This document shows positions 8,314 to 18,040 of a DNA stretch of 64,000 bases, in pieces (the first letter of the stretch is position 1; every line of letters starts with the position of its first letter). The position numbers were made by a program, and so were the translations under genes. This DNA is from CBFHMJ01 sp965656875 (GTDB lineage Bacteria; Pseudomonadota; Gammaproteobacteria; Enterobacterales; Alteromonadaceae). The stretch covers positions 124,001 through 188,000 of the forward strand of contig CBFHMJ010000041.1 of NCBI GenBank assembly GCA_965656875.1. Direction: 5' to 3'. A model generated the notes under the pieces. That model did not search any database and was not told where the DNA came from. It was given only the letters and a program-made list of their open reading frames with translations.

Positions 8314-9720
8314 TTAATGGTTGACTGTACCTTCCAGCTCTTCTTCAAGAGCTTTTTCTTGTGTCTCTGGAGGATTTTCAGCGCCGTGCATCCAGTCAAT
8401 AAGCTTATCGCTTAAGAAGTACAATACACCTGCGAATACTAGTGAAGCCGCACCAACACTTGCAAAGATCGTGTAGTAGCCTGCTTCGCCAACCAATGAG
8501 CCAACAAAACCAGCAACATAGTTAGCTGCTGCAATAAATACGAACCATACACCCATCATTAGTGACATCAGACGAAGTGGTGCAAGTTTAGTAACCATCG
8601 ATAAGCCAATTGGTGATAAGCAAAGTTCACCCACTGTATGGAAGAAATAGATACCAATTAGCCACAGCATGCTGGCTTTGCCGCTTTCTGAGTTGTTCAT
8701 TTCAACAACTGCACCAAGCATACAAGCAAAACCAAGGGCCAGGAAAATGAGTGCAAATACGAACTTCATTGGTGAAGATGGTTCGTTTTTACCCATTTTT
8801 ACCCAGAACATTGCGATTAACGGTGCAAGTGTAACGATGAAGATAGCATTAACAGACTGGAACCATGTGGCTGGAATTTCAAAACCAAACAGGAAACGAT
8901 CGGTGTGTTCAGAAGCGAAGATGTTCAACAAGCCACCGGCTTGCTCGAAACCAACCCAGAACATAATCGTGAAGATACCAAGAACAAAAATTACTTTAAG
9001 ACGATCACGCTCTTCTTTTGTTAACGGTTCTTTTTTACCGCCAGCTGCTTCACGTTCAAGTTTTGCATTTGGCTCAATACCAATTGAACCAAGGAAAGAA
9101 TTTGCCAGTGACACCTGAAGAATAAGGCTGATTACCATACCGACACCAGCGGCAAGGAAACCATACTGCCAGCGAATTTCTTCACCGATATAGCCGATAA
9201 CTAACGGTGCGAATGCAGCACCCAGGTTAATACCCATATAGAAAATAGTGAATGCACTGTCTCTACGACGATCGCCATCTTCATATAAGTCACCAACCAT
9301 TGTGGAAATGTTTGGCTTAAATAAACCGTTACCGATAATTAATAATGTTAAACCCAGATAGAAGAAGGTATGTTCCATACCCGGAATGTATTCGTGTGGT
9401 GTGCCCAGCGTAAACTGGCCAGCAGCCATTAAAATACCACCATAAATGATGGATTTACGTTGACCTAATATGTTGTCAGCAAGATAACCACCAAGGATTG
9501 GGGTTACGTAAACTAAACCTGTATATATCCCATAAAGTTGAAGCGCATCAGCTTGCGTCCAACCTAATCCACCTTCTGTCGTTAAGGCGGTTAAATAAAG
9601 CACTAGTAATGCTCTCATACCGTAATAACTGAAACGTTCCCACATTTCAGTTCCAAAGAGCAGGAATAAGCCCTTCGGATGGCCGAGAATAGTGCCTGCT
9701 GGCAATGAATTATTCATCAA
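8314..9720 (-). CDS. Proton-dependent oligopeptide transporter (POT/PTR family)
   Basis: Inner-membrane proton-coupled symporter for di- and tripeptides (major facilitator superfamily). 468 residues with about 12-14 hydrophobic segments. The family signature region includes GTEMWERFSYYGMRALLVLYL near the N-terminus (residues about 23-43), which holds the E-x-F-x-Y-type motif used in proton coupling. GGYLADNILGQRKSI and FYMGINLGAAFAPLV follow. The length and motif order are normal for bacterial DtpT/DtpA proteins. It is a monocistronic minus-strand gene, divergent from the polysaccharide module at 9.96 kb. Confidence 0.92.
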   Translation of the reverse strand: MMNNSLPAGTILGHPKGLFLLFGTEMWERFSYYGMRALLVLYLTALTTEGGLGWTQADALQLYGIYTGLVYVTPILGGYLADNILGQRKSIIYGGILMAAGQFTLGTPHEYIPGMEHTFFYLGLTLLIIGNGLFKPNISTMVGDLYEDGDRRRDSAFTIFYMGINLGAAFAPLVIGYIGEEIRWQYGFLAAGVGMVISLILQVSLANSFLGSIGIEPNAKLEREAAGGKKEPLTKEERDRLKVIFVLGIFTIMFWVGFEQAGGLLNIFASEHTDRFLFGFEIPATWFQSVNAIFIVTLAPLIAMFWVKMGKNEPSSPMKFVFALIFLALGFACMLGAVVEMNNSESGKASMLWLIGIYFFHTVGELCLSPIGLSMVTKLAPLRLMSLMMGVWFVFIAAANYVAGFVGSLVGEAGYYTIFASVGAASLVFAGVLYFLSDKLIDWMHGAENPPETQEKALEEELEGTVNH

Positions 9721-9961
9721 GCAATCCTATATATTTTAGTAATGTGATTGTTCTTTGGGGAAGTCGTGTAAACTGCCGTGCGCCATTATATACAAGATAC
9801 ATCCACTGAATACAAGGGAATTGGTATGTCGATACTGTGAATGGCTGATTTAAAGAGGTGATAAAAATATTTAAATCTGATTAAAAACACTAGTTTCATC
9901 TGGTATTCCTTTTATATAGAATATGCTGTCTTTTATGTTCAACCAAATTCCAGAGGTATGC

Positions 9962-12679
9962 ATGTTGTTAGCGAATAGAAGCAATTGGATTCATCTCTTT
10001 TTAGCTAGCTTGATGTTCATTTTTTTTAATCTTGAAGCTGCAACACCATCCAAACAGCAAATTGAGCAATTCAAGAAACTTCCTCTTTCCCAGCAGAAAG
10101 CGTTAGCAAAGCAATTCGGGATCGACGTTAACTCATTGATGATGCCTCAGACTCAGGCTCCACTGAACAGCAATACCGATATGGGTGCTGACTGGCCTGT
10201 TGAGCGCGTTGAAGAAGAACTTATCGATTATGAAGATGAGTTTGAGCCTAAAAAGGAAGAACTTACACGATTCGGTTACGAGCTATTTGCATCTGAGCCG
10301 TCTACATTTGCTCCGGTAAGCAATGCACCTGTTCCGGCTAATTACATTCTTGGACCGGGCGACTCAGTACTAATCAATATTTATGGTAAAGAAAATATTG
10401 TTCATGAAGTCATTGTGGACCGTGAAGGCTCTCTGGTTATCCCGGGTATGTCACCGATTTATGTTACTGGCCTTACTTACTCTGAAGTGAAAATTCTGGT
10501 AGCAAATCAGGTTAAGTCTCAATTACTGGGCGTTGAAGCCTCTGTCAGTATGGGGCAGTTAAGAACAATCCGCATTTTTGTACTGGGTGAATCTTACAAG
10601 CCTGGTGCTTACGCAGTATCCTCTCTTTCTACTATTACACACGCGTTATTCGTTAGTGGTGGTATCACTGACATTGGTTCTCTTCGTAATATTCAGTTGA
10701 AACGTAACGGCAAGGTAGTAAATACACTTGACCTTTATGATCTGCTAATTAATGGCGACAACAAAAATGATGAACTGTTAAAACCGGGTGATGTGGTGTT
10801 TATTCCTACTGTAGAGAAAAGTGTTTCTATCAGTGGTGAAGTTCGTCGTGAAGCAATTTTTGAACTTAAGAATAAAGAAACTTTTGGTGATGTAATAAAA
10901 ATGGCTGGTGGTTTATCTCCACAGGCATTTGCAAAGAACAGTTCTGTAAGCCGTTTCAATGGCTCAAACCTGAAAACAATTCTCAACGTTGACTTGTCAA
11001 AGAAATCTGATTTAGCAAAACAACCCGCAGACGGTGATGAAGTTGTTATTGGTGCCGTTTCAAATCAATATGAAGGCGCGGTAGCATTTATTGGTGCTCT
11101 TGAGCGTCCGGGTATCTTCCAGTGGCGTAAAGGCGCAAGAATCAGTAACTATTTGTCATCAGTATATGGTGAATTTTTACCAACAGCTGATCTGAAGTAT
11201 GGCTTGGTTGTACGTGAAACTGAGCAACCTGATCAGATCGAAGTATATCAATTCGCGCCAGGTCAGGCTGTCAGAAAACGTGGTTCTGCTGATGATTTGG
11301 TTCTTCAGTCTCGTGACAAAGTTGTTATCTTCTCTCGTTTCGAATCAAAAGCGGCTGAGAATCGTCTGTTAGAAAAATATGCTAAAACAGAAGATGAAAT
11401 TGTTTTTGCGCAAAAAGACCGCCTTTGGAAAAAGTATCAGGAAAAACGTTTTCTTGAATACATTGAAGCTCAAAGCACTGACTTGCTGGATAGCGATGAC
11501 TTCAATCAGGATGACATTAATCAAGCTAACCGTTCATTAATTGAAATCACAGACGAAGATAAAAAAGCTAAGCCTGAAAGCTATTACTCGGTTTTCTCGC
11601 GTCATCGCATGTTGGCGCCTATTATTCTTACCTTGAAAGAACAAGCAGGTTTTGGCAAACGAGTTCGTCTGGTTGAAATTGACGGTCGTGTTAAATATCC
11701 TGGCGTTTATCCATTAGCTGAAAGCGGTAAAGTTTCTGATTTGATCAATGCTGCGGGTGGGCTTGATGAGTCAGCATATCTGGAAAAAGCAGAAATTACC
11801 CGTCTGGATACAACATCCAGCGGTACGTCAATTCAACATTTGACTGTAAATCTTGGTGAAGTAGTCACTGGCAATACTAGTCAGGATGTTGCCTTAGAGA
11901 GTAAAGACCGTTTAAACATCTTGCCTATCCCGAACTGGCAGGAAAACATCACGGTTACATTACGTGGTGAAGTAATGTTCCCTGGTAGTTACACGATTCG
12001 CCGTGGTGAAGAACTGTCTGACGTTATTTCTCGTGCCGGTGGTTTTACTGATTTCGCAGACCCTAAAGCAGCAATCTTTACGCGTACTTCACTACGTATT
12101 AAAGAAAAACGTCAGTTAATGAAATTATCAAATGATCTTCGCCGCGAAATCGCTGCAAGAGGGTTCCAGCCTGGCAACTCAGGTATGAGCACTGTAAATT
12201 ATGCTGAAACCAAACAATTGCTTGATGATTTAACCAATGTTGACGCCGTTGGACGTCTGGTTATTAATTTACCGTCTATCCTTACTGGCAACGCGCAAGC
12301 GGACGTTAAACTGGAAAATGGCGACATGTTACATGTACCAGCACAGCGTCAGTCGATTAACGTTATCGGTGAAGTAAATGTTTCAACAGCTCACATGTTT
12401 GAAGGTGCGTTGACGATTAGTGATTACATTGAACGCAGTGGTGGCTATAAGCAACGTGCTGATCAGTCTGGTGTATATGTCATTAAATCGAATGGTGCTG
12501 TCGTTATCCCTGGTGATAACTCATGGTTTGCTGTAGAGAAAAAAGTAGCGCTTGAAGCTGGTGATACGATTGTTGTCCCACTGGATTCAGAGCACATGGA
12601 TAATCTGAGCTTATGGACTTCAGCAACTCAGGTTATTTATCAGCTGGCTGTTGCCGTAGCAGCAATCGGAAGCTTATAG
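9962..12679 (+). CDS. Multi-SLBB polysaccharide export outer-membrane protein (Wza-type)
   Basis: About 905 residues. The ATG at 9962 is chosen because GAGG lies five bases upstream and the protein then starts with a standard signal peptide ending LEAA; ATGs at 9923 and 9935 are possible. After the mature N-terminus comes a Poly_export domain (NYILGPGDSVLINIYGKEN, SPIYVTGLTYSEV), then several SLBB repeats (VFVLGESYKPGAY, VSISGEVRREAIF, VRLVEIDGRVKYPGVYPL, VTLRGEVMFPGSYTI, INVIGEVNVSTAHMF), each followed by a GG-containing ridge. Such proteins form the outer-membrane channel for exo- or capsular polysaccharide. There is no lipobox. A hydrophobic segment closes the C-terminus. It begins a co-directional five-gene module. 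Confidence 0.92.
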   Translation: MLLANRSNWIHLFLASLMFIFFNLEAATPSKQQIEQFKKLPLSQQKALAKQFGIDVNSLMMPQTQAPLNSNTDMGADWPVERVEEELIDYEDEFEPKKEELTRFGYELFASEPSTFAPVSNAPVPANYILGPGDSVLINIYGKENIVHEVIVDREGSLVIPGMSPIYVTGLTYSEVKILVANQVKSQLLGVEASVSMGQLRTIRIFVLGESYKPGAYAVSSLSTITHALFVSGGITDIGSLRNIQLKRNGKVVNTLDLYDLLINGDNKNDELLKPGDVVFIPTVEKSVSISGEVRREAIFELKNKETFGDVIKMAGGLSPQAFAKNSSVSRFNGSNLKTILNVDLSKKSDLAKQPADGDEVVIGAVSNQYEGAVAFIGALERPGIFQWRKGARISNYLSSVYGEFLPTADLKYGLVVRETEQPDQIEVYQFAPGQAVRKRGSADDLVLQSRDKVVIFSRFESKAAENRLLEKYAKTEDEIVFAQKDRLWKKYQEKRFLEYIEAQSTDLLDSDDFNQDDINQANRSLIEITDEDKKAKPESYYSVFSRHRMLAPIILTLKEQAGFGKRVRLVEIDGRVKYPGVYPLAESGKVSDLINAAGGLDESAYLEKAEITRLDTTSSGTSIQHLTVNLGEVVTGNTSQDVALESKDRLNILPIPNWQENITVTLRGEVMFPGSYTIRRGEELSDVISRAGGFTDFADPKAAIFTRTSLRIKEKRQLMKLSNDLRREIAARGFQPGNSGMSTVNYAETKQLLDDLTNVDAVGRLVINLPSILTGNAQADVKLENGDMLHVPAQRQSINVIGEVNVSTAHMFEGALTISDYIERSGGYKQRADQSGVYVIKSNGAVVIPGDNSWFAVEKKVALEAGDTIVVPLDSEHMDNLSLWTSATQVIYQLAVAVAAIGSL

Positions 12680-12717
12680 AAATCTGCTGATAAGAAAACA
12701 CCTGGAACAAACATTCT

Positions 12718-13764
12718 ATGACACAAACACAAATTGGAATTGTTCTGTTATCTGTTCTTAGCTGCACCTTGCTGACAATCTTTTTCAGCAAGGCAGCGGC
12801 TAAGCTGAAACTGATCGATAATCCAAATGAGCGTAAAAAACACGCTCGACCTGTGCCACTGGTAGGTGGCATTTCTATTTTTATTTCACTGGTTTTAGTA
12901 ACAATACTGGCTGATATTCAATGGCCATTTGATCATACGATTTTAATACTAGCCTCAATCTTATTTATCACCGGTATTCTGGATGATGTAATTGATTTAC
13001 CTGCGTCATTACGGTTGATACTGTTTTTTGCAGTCGCCGTACTAGCCGTCTATTGGGGTGATGTGAAGTTGGTTCACTTCGGCAAAATTTTTGGTGACTG
13101 GACCACTGATTTGGGTGTGACAGGTGAAATTTTAACAATCGTTGCTATTGTTGCCGGAATGAACGCATTCAATATGATTGATGGTATGGACGGTTTACTG
13201 GCCGTATTCATCATTAATGTGTTCTTCTTCTTATTGCTGCTCGGTAGTAAGTTTGATTTCCTGTATATCGTTCTTTTATCTCATATGTTGGTGTTTTTCA
13301 TTGCAAATATGGGTGTTAAAAAGAATGGTAATAAGAAACAAATTTTTATGGGTGACAGTGGCAGTATCACCTTTGGCTTTTTAATTGTGTGTATTTTAAT
13401 TAGCCAAAGTCAAAATGAAACGGCTGAGATCAGACCGGTGTCTGCACTTTGGTTGATTGCTATTCCTTTGATGGATTTTGTCGCGATTGTGTTGCGCCGT
13501 CTTCGTAAAGGTCAGTCAATTATGAAAGCCGATCGTCAACATTTGCATCATATTTTTATGCGCTTCGGTTATTCGCATAAGAAGATTTTGTTTGTTGTTG
13601 CCGTTGCATCAACGATTTGTTCATTACTGGGTATCTTAGGTGAGAAACTTTACGTCGCTGAATCGGTGATGTTCTTTATGTTTATTTTGATGTTCCTGGG
13701 ATATTTGTACTTCATTTTCAATTGCTGGCGTCTGACCCGTTATTTTCGTTCTGCGAAACAATAA
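12718..13764 (+). CDS. Undecaprenyl-phosphate sugar-1-phosphate transferase, WecA/glycosyltransferase 4 family
   Basis: Integral membrane enzyme that transfers a sugar-1-phosphate (often GlcNAc-1-P) to undecaprenyl phosphate and starts glycan assembly. 348 residues with about 11 membrane segments. Family motifs are present: LIDNPNERKKHARPVPLVGG (about 25-45), the Mg-binding ILDDVIDLP, NMIDGMDGL, the MGDSGS pair, and the cytoplasmic DRQHLHHIFMRFGYS loop. It lies 38 bp after the SLBB exporter and 14 bp before the flippase gene. The exact sugar donor cannot be read from sequence. Confidence 0.92.
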   Translation: MTQTQIGIVLLSVLSCTLLTIFFSKAAAKLKLIDNPNERKKHARPVPLVGGISIFISLVLVTILADIQWPFDHTILILASILFITGILDDVIDLPASLRLILFFAVAVLAVYWGDVKLVHFGKIFGDWTTDLGVTGEILTIVAIVAGMNAFNMIDGMDGLLAVFIINVFFFLLLLGSKFDFLYIVLLSHMLVFFIANMGVKKNGNKKQIFMGDSGSITFGFLIVCILISQSQNETAEIRPVSALWLIAIPLMDFVAIVLRRLRKGQSIMKADRQHLHHIFMRFGYSHKKILFVVAVASTICSLLGILGEKLYVAESVMFFMFILMFLGYLYFIFNCWRLTRYFRSAKQ

Positions 13765-13778
13765 CAAGCGTGGTGTGA

Positions 13779-15083
13779 GTGTTTGGCATTGACTGGCGAC
13801 GTTACCAACAAGAATTTACGAACTCAGCGTGGTTAATCGCTGAAAAGCTAATAAAGTTTTTCGTATCTTTTCTTGTTGGTGTTCTGGTCGCCAGACACCT
13901 TGGCCCGGCCTTGTTCGGGCAACTCAATATTGTTCTCTCCTTTTTTATTCTTTTCTTACCGATAACAACACTGGGGCTGAATGGCATTCTGGTGCAGGAA
14001 ATTGTTAAAGGTAACCAACCACCCGGACGTATTTTTTCTACGGCGATAGCTCTTCGAATACTTGGTGCTTTATTAACGTTTATCTGCCTGTGGTTACTCT
14101 GGCCTTTGCTATTAAAGGAAGTAGATGGGATTAGCTCGTGGTGGGTTATTTTCCTTGGCTTCGCGAATTCCTTTTTAGCCTTTGGTGTTTTTGAGTTTTG
14201 GTTTCAGGCCAGGCTCAAGAACCAGCAAGCAGCAATGGTCAGGGTTGTTGTTACATTAGCCATATCCGGATTTAAAGTAATGGCTATCAGCCTGGATGCA
14301 TCAATGCTGATGTTTCTGATGCTTAATGCTATGGAGTGGTTTTTTATCCCGGTTGGCTACTGGCTCATGTATCGGAAGCAGAATGCTACTGGAGATATTG
14401 GTATATCAGGCGTGTCGGGCTCTTATGCGATTGAGTTGATTAAAAAGTCAGGCTGGTTGATGTTAAGTGGTGTTGCCTCTTACATCTATCTCAAGATGGA
14501 TATTGTCATGCTTGGGATATTTACCAGTGACGCCATTGCCGGGAAATATGCAGCTGCTTCACGAATTTCGGAGATTTGGTATTTCCTGCCAGTAGCACTG
14601 ATGTCCGCGTTTTATCCCAGATTAGAATTGAATGCCGGAAATGAGGAAGGGCTGTCATCTCATTTTCGTTTTATTGTCAGATTGCTGTTGTTTGTGGCCT
14701 TGATGCTCATGATGTCATTGATCATCAGTGCCGACTGGATCTCTGATTTATTGTACGGTGAGTCCTGGCTGGGTGTGGCAGAGATTATTCGTATTCATGC
14801 CTGGGTATTGCCTTTTGTTTTTCTTCGGGCACTACTGAGTAGCTGGCTGATCCTGAAACAACTTTATCGTTATTCATTGGTTTCTCATTTATCCGGAGCG
14901 GTAACCAATCTGGTGTTGAATCTGATGTTGATACCCTTGTGGCAAGGAGAAGGGGCAGCAATCGCATCGGTTATTTCTTTCGTGGTTTCTGCTTGTGTCA
15001 GTATGATGTTATATCCAGCCACCAGGCCCTTTGTTCGTGCTGTATTTTACAGTTTTACTCAAAAGAAAATTATTACAGGTTAA
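13779..15083 (+). CDS. Wzx-type polysaccharide flippase
   Basis: 434-residue multi-pass membrane protein of the MATE/MOP flippase superfamily (polysaccharide biosynthesis protein). The N-terminal part has the usual SAWLIAEKLIKFFVSFLVGVLVARHLGP arrangement, followed by about 12 hydrophobic segments. It would flip the lipid-linked repeat unit across the inner membrane. The GTG start at 13779 has only a weak ribosome-binding site, and it sits 14 bp after the WecA-like gene, so coupling is likely. The substrate is unknown; linkage to an initiating transferase and an exporter defines its pathway. Confidence 0.88.
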   Translation: MFGIDWRRYQQEFTNSAWLIAEKLIKFFVSFLVGVLVARHLGPALFGQLNIVLSFFILFLPITTLGLNGILVQEIVKGNQPPGRIFSTAIALRILGALLTFICLWLLWPLLLKEVDGISSWWVIFLGFANSFLAFGVFEFWFQARLKNQQAAMVRVVVTLAISGFKVMAISLDASMLMFLMLNAMEWFFIPVGYWLMYRKQNATGDIGISGVSGSYAIELIKKSGWLMLSGVASYIYLKMDIVMLGIFTSDAIAGKYAAASRISEIWYFLPVALMSAFYPRLELNAGNEEGLSSHFRFIVRLLLFVALMLMMSLIISADWISDLLYGESWLGVAEIIRIHAWVLPFVFLRALLSSWLILKQLYRYSLVSHLSGAVTNLVLNLMLIPLWQGEGAAIASVISFVVSACVSMMLYPATRPFVRAVFYSFTQKKIITG

Positions 15084-15087
15084 TCAT

Positions 15088-16164
15088 TTGATTCGACGGA
15101 TCATCGCAAAAATTCTTCCTCAGACAATCAAGCAGTTAATTCGACGTTGGTTGGATAATTTCCGTGCCGCGCGGATATCAGTGTTTTCTCGTCACCGTTT
15201 TCTGACACGATTAAATTACAGCATATTGAGCGGGCAGTTTAGTCGAGAGCAGGTTGCGGTCATTAAAGGGATGGCCGATTACAGAACACAGCAGGGCGTA
15301 GTGGCCGATTCATGCATTTTGTTAAGACGTAATATTCATCGGATTGAAAAAGGCTTGATTATGCGGCCTGCAAAGCCCGTTTTTGCGCTGGACTATATCG
15401 AGAAAACGGTGGAAGTGTATGTTTCATTGATTAACCAACCGACGGATAAAACAGAATTACGCTGGTTTTCCGATGTACTGGAAACGTATTTTAATACGGT
15501 TGAACAGACCCCTTTGATTACGTCTTTGGCTGCAAAGTTTCGTCAGGTGAAACCTGATTTTTCGGACTCGTCAGAACATTTTTCTCCTTATGCTCGACGT
15601 GCTTTACCATTAAGCCAGGTCGACTACAGTGATTTTCTTGCCCTGTGCCGTCAACGTCGCTCAACGCGTTGGTTTTTAGATAAAAAGGTGCCGAGAGCGC
15701 TAATCGAGCAAGCGGTTACTGCCGCAGCCTGGGCACCCAGTGCCTGTAACAGACAGCCATTTAATTTTTATTCCATTGATAAGCAACCCTTGCTCAAACA
15801 AATTATGTCGTTGCCAATGGGGACTACGGGCTTTGCTGGCAATATTCAGTGTGGAATTGTCATTGTCGGTGATCTGGCTTGTTATGAGTCAGAACGGGAC
15901 AGGCATCTGATTTATATTGATGGCTCGTTAGCTGCGATGCAGTTAATGCTGGCGCTGGAAACCCTGGGGCTCAGTAGCTGTCCGATAAACTGGCCTGACG
16001 TTGAACATCTTGAGAAACGGATGGCCGACAAATTATCGCTGTCGGCAACTCAGCGACCCGTCATGTTAATCGGTATTGGTTATGCTGATCCGGACGGTGG
16101 CATACCTTACTCACAAAAAAAATCACATCAGCAGTTAATTCGTTGGATCGAAGATGAACATTGA
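15088..16164 (+). CDS. Nitroreductase-fold protein of the polysaccharide module
   Basis: FMN-binding nitroreductase-like domain from about residue 190 (CRQRRSTRWFLDKKVPRALIEQ, WAPSACNRQPFNFY, then LGLSSCPINWPDV and a C-terminal IGIGYADP). The first 180 residues are a helical extension with RNIHRIEKGLIMRP at its centre. This extended form is typically found in exopolysaccharide loci beside pyruvyl transferases. The TTG at 15088 is preferred, since AGG lies about ten bases upstream and it starts just after the flippase stop; TTG at 15031 would overlap it. The reaction is unknown. It overlaps the next gene by 11 bp. Confidence 0.82.
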   Translation: MIRRIIAKILPQTIKQLIRRWLDNFRAARISVFSRHRFLTRLNYSILSGQFSREQVAVIKGMADYRTQQGVVADSCILLRRNIHRIEKGLIMRPAKPVFALDYIEKTVEVYVSLINQPTDKTELRWFSDVLETYFNTVEQTPLITSLAAKFRQVKPDFSDSSEHFSPYARRALPLSQVDYSDFLALCRQRRSTRWFLDKKVPRALIEQAVTAAAWAPSACNRQPFNFYSIDKQPLLKQIMSLPMGTTGFAGNIQCGIVIVGDLACYESERDRHLIYIDGSLAAMQLMLALETLGLSSCPINWPDVEHLEKRMADKLSLSATQRPVMLIGIGYADPDGGIPYSQKKSHQQLIRWIEDEH

Positions 16165-17296
16165 AATAAAAGGTGTTGAGTTCAGCAATAAAGGTGCAGA
16201 GCTCATGATGATGGCGATCCTTGATCAGATTAATCAGAACTTGCCTGAAGCAGAAATTGTGATGGAACCAGGCCTGCTGGCGCCATATAAAAGTCGAGCT
16301 GCGATAGGCGCCTGGCAAAAATGTAACTTCCAAGTCAAAGGCAGAGATATTGCTGGCCTGATTAATGTATTGCCCAGAGCAATTTTGAACCGCCTGAAAC
16401 ACTTTGGCATTCTGGCTGAAAAAGACATCGACGTAGTACTCGATGCTTCCGGATTTGGCTATGGCGATAACTGGGGGAGCGCGAGTCTCAAGCGGACCCT
16501 GGCGCAAATCAAACGTATTAAATCTCATGGTGGAAAATATATCTTTTTGCCCCAGGCGTTTGGTCCGTTTAATGATGCTGAAAATGCAGATATTGCCAGA
16601 GAGATGTTTGAGGAAGCTGACTTAATCGTTGCTCGTGATCATGTGTCTTTTGATGCAATTCAGGGATTAGGTGAGTTTAGTCATCTGGTTCAGTTTCCGG
16701 ATTTTACACCGCTGTATGCGAGTAAAACACTAACGAAAAACGCTGATCTTGCGGTCATCATCCCTAATCACAAAATGGTATCAAGTTTTAATCAGCGAGA
16801 TGAACGACCAGACGACGAAAGTTACCTGACTTTTTTATGTGCTATGGCTCGTCATTTGGCCGATAACCAGTTTGATGTCGTGGTGCTAAATCACGAAGGT
16901 AAAGAAGATCGTCAACTGTGTGAGCAGGTTATTGCTGAGATCCCGGAAGCCAGATTGGTCGATGGATTAAATGCCGTAGAGGTAAAACATATGATCGGTG
17001 AAAGTGCCGTGTGTGTGTCATCGCGGTTTCACGGTTGTGTTAGTGGTCTGAGTCAGGGTGTTCCGACACTGGCGACCAGCTGGAGTCATAAATATGAACA
17101 GCTTTACGCGTATTATCAAAAACCCGAGCTGGTGATAGATTTATCTCAGGATATCAGTGATGTACAGGATAAACTGACACATGTTCTGGAGAATCTTACG
17201 ATGTACGCCAGCGATTTAACAACATCATCAATCCATCATAAACAGGCTATTGAGCAGATGTGGAAAACGGTGTTTTCTGTCATCAATGAACAATAA
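16154..17296 (+). CDS. Polysaccharide pyruvyl transferase family protein
   Basis: 380 residues matching the polysaccharide pyruvyl transferase (CsaB/PssK) fold, which adds a ketal pyruvate from phosphoenolpyruvate to sugars of exopolysaccharides. Visible hallmarks are the N-terminal IKGVEFSNKGAELMMMAIL, ASGFGYGDNWG (about 96-106), YIFLPQAFGPF, LIVARDHVSFDAI and the C-terminal SSRFHGCVSGLSQGVPTL, which contains the RFHG motif. It overlaps the nitroreductase-fold gene and ends the module, with a terminator right after its stop. Some family members have other ligation chemistry, so pyruvylation is likely but not certain. Confidence 0.88.
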   Translation: MNIEIKGVEFSNKGAELMMMAILDQINQNLPEAEIVMEPGLLAPYKSRAAIGAWQKCNFQVKGRDIAGLINVLPRAILNRLKHFGILAEKDIDVVLDASGFGYGDNWGSASLKRTLAQIKRIKSHGGKYIFLPQAFGPFNDAENADIAREMFEEADLIVARDHVSFDAIQGLGEFSHLVQFPDFTPLYASKTLTKNADLAVIIPNHKMVSSFNQRDERPDDESYLTFLCAMARHLADNQFDVVVLNHEGKEDRQLCEQVIAEIPEARLVDGLNAVEVKHMIGESAVCVSSRFHGCVSGLSQGVPTLATSWSHKYEQLYAYYQKPELVIDLSQDISDVQDKLTHVLENLTMYASDLTTSSIHHKQAIEQMWKTVFSVINEQ

Positions 17297-17334
17297 CGAT
17301 TGAGTCTTCCGGCTGCGCTCAATCGTTTGTTGAT
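17297..17334 (+). terminator. Terminator of the polysaccharide module
   Basis: CGATTGAG ... CTCAATCG stem with an 11-13 base loop starting one base after the pyruvyl transferase stop, followed by TTTGTTG. It also overlaps the last bases of the converging tetR gene. Confidence 0.7.
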
Positions 17335-17918
17335 TGGGCGTCAGCTAATGTTGTTATCAAGAGCAAGGATGCAGACTTTAATGATGAAATATCATCAGCC
17401 AGCCCTAATGGATGTAAGGTTTCACTCATCAGGTAATTGGCCTGTATTCCGCTGGCGACCAGCTCACAGTGTTCAGCAGTAGCCGTTGTAAATTCTTTGC
17501 CTAATTCCTCACTAACAATGCGAACAAACATATTCATCGAATGAATTTGATCATCTTTAACGGGTGCTAATCTTTTGGCTTCAGAAAACAGCGCATCACT
17601 GATTACTGTCGCCTTCAAATAGCTTTCACTTCTTGCGGCAAATAAAATATCAATTAACGCATTAACCCGGTTTTTTTCTGGCAACCAGCTTAGTGTCTCA
17701 TGCCATTGCTCATCAAACTTTTCACGCCAGCGTTTACTCAGCGCGCAAATAATATCATCACGATTACCGAGATAATGACGCAAGATTGTACGCTTCATGT
17801 TGGCTGTTTCAGCCAGATATTCCAACGATGTTCCCTGAATTCCTTTCTCCAGAATACAGGTTTCCAGCGCATCTAAAATTTCTTCCCGGCGTTGTCCGGC
17901 CATACTGGGTCGCGGCAT
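17319..17918 (-). CDS. TetR-family transcriptional regulator
   Basis: 199 residues. N-terminal TetR helix-turn-helix (residues about 8-55: REEILDALETCILEKGIQGTS, then TANMKRTILRHYLGNRDDII) followed by an all-helical ligand domain with no recognisable specificity. It is divergent from the di-haem lipoprotein operon. The 170-bp gap between them holds a perfect 7-3-7 palindrome and an imperfect second copy, good candidates for its operators. Likely role: repressor of the 18-24 kb operon and possibly of itself. The inducer is unknown. Confidence 0.88.
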   Translation of the reverse strand: MPRPSMAGQRREEILDALETCILEKGIQGTSLEYLAETANMKRTILRHYLGNRDDIICALSKRWREKFDEQWHETLSWLPEKNRVNALIDILFAARSESYLKATVISDALFSEAKRLAPVKDDQIHSMNMFVRIVSEELGKEFTTATAEHCELVASGIQANYLMSETLHPLGLADDISSLKSASLLLITTLADAQSTND

Positions 17919-17997
17919 GTATGACTTCCTCTGTATTGGTCTCTACAAATCAGATCCTGGCGATCAAAAACCGCATCACTATACCATCTGAAAATAA

Positions 17998-18014
17998 ATT
18001 GTCATGTTGACAAT
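17998..18014. promoter_or_regulatory. Palindromic operator-like site 1 for the TetR regulator
   Basis: ATTGTCA-TGT-TGACAAT is a perfect 17-bp palindrome. Its right arm overlaps a consensus-like -35 element (TTGACA, 18007-18012) directed toward the 18.09-kb operon; no good -10 at standard spacing was seen. TetR-type dimers bind sites of this size, and location between the divergent genes supports the call. Confidence 0.6.
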
Positions 18015-18040
18015 AAACAAAAGATCACTGTAGGCTATAA

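Noticed and set aside
16061..16528. 155-codon minus-strand frame
   Set aside because: Antisense to the nitroreductase/pyruvyl transferase junction, both of which are well supported.
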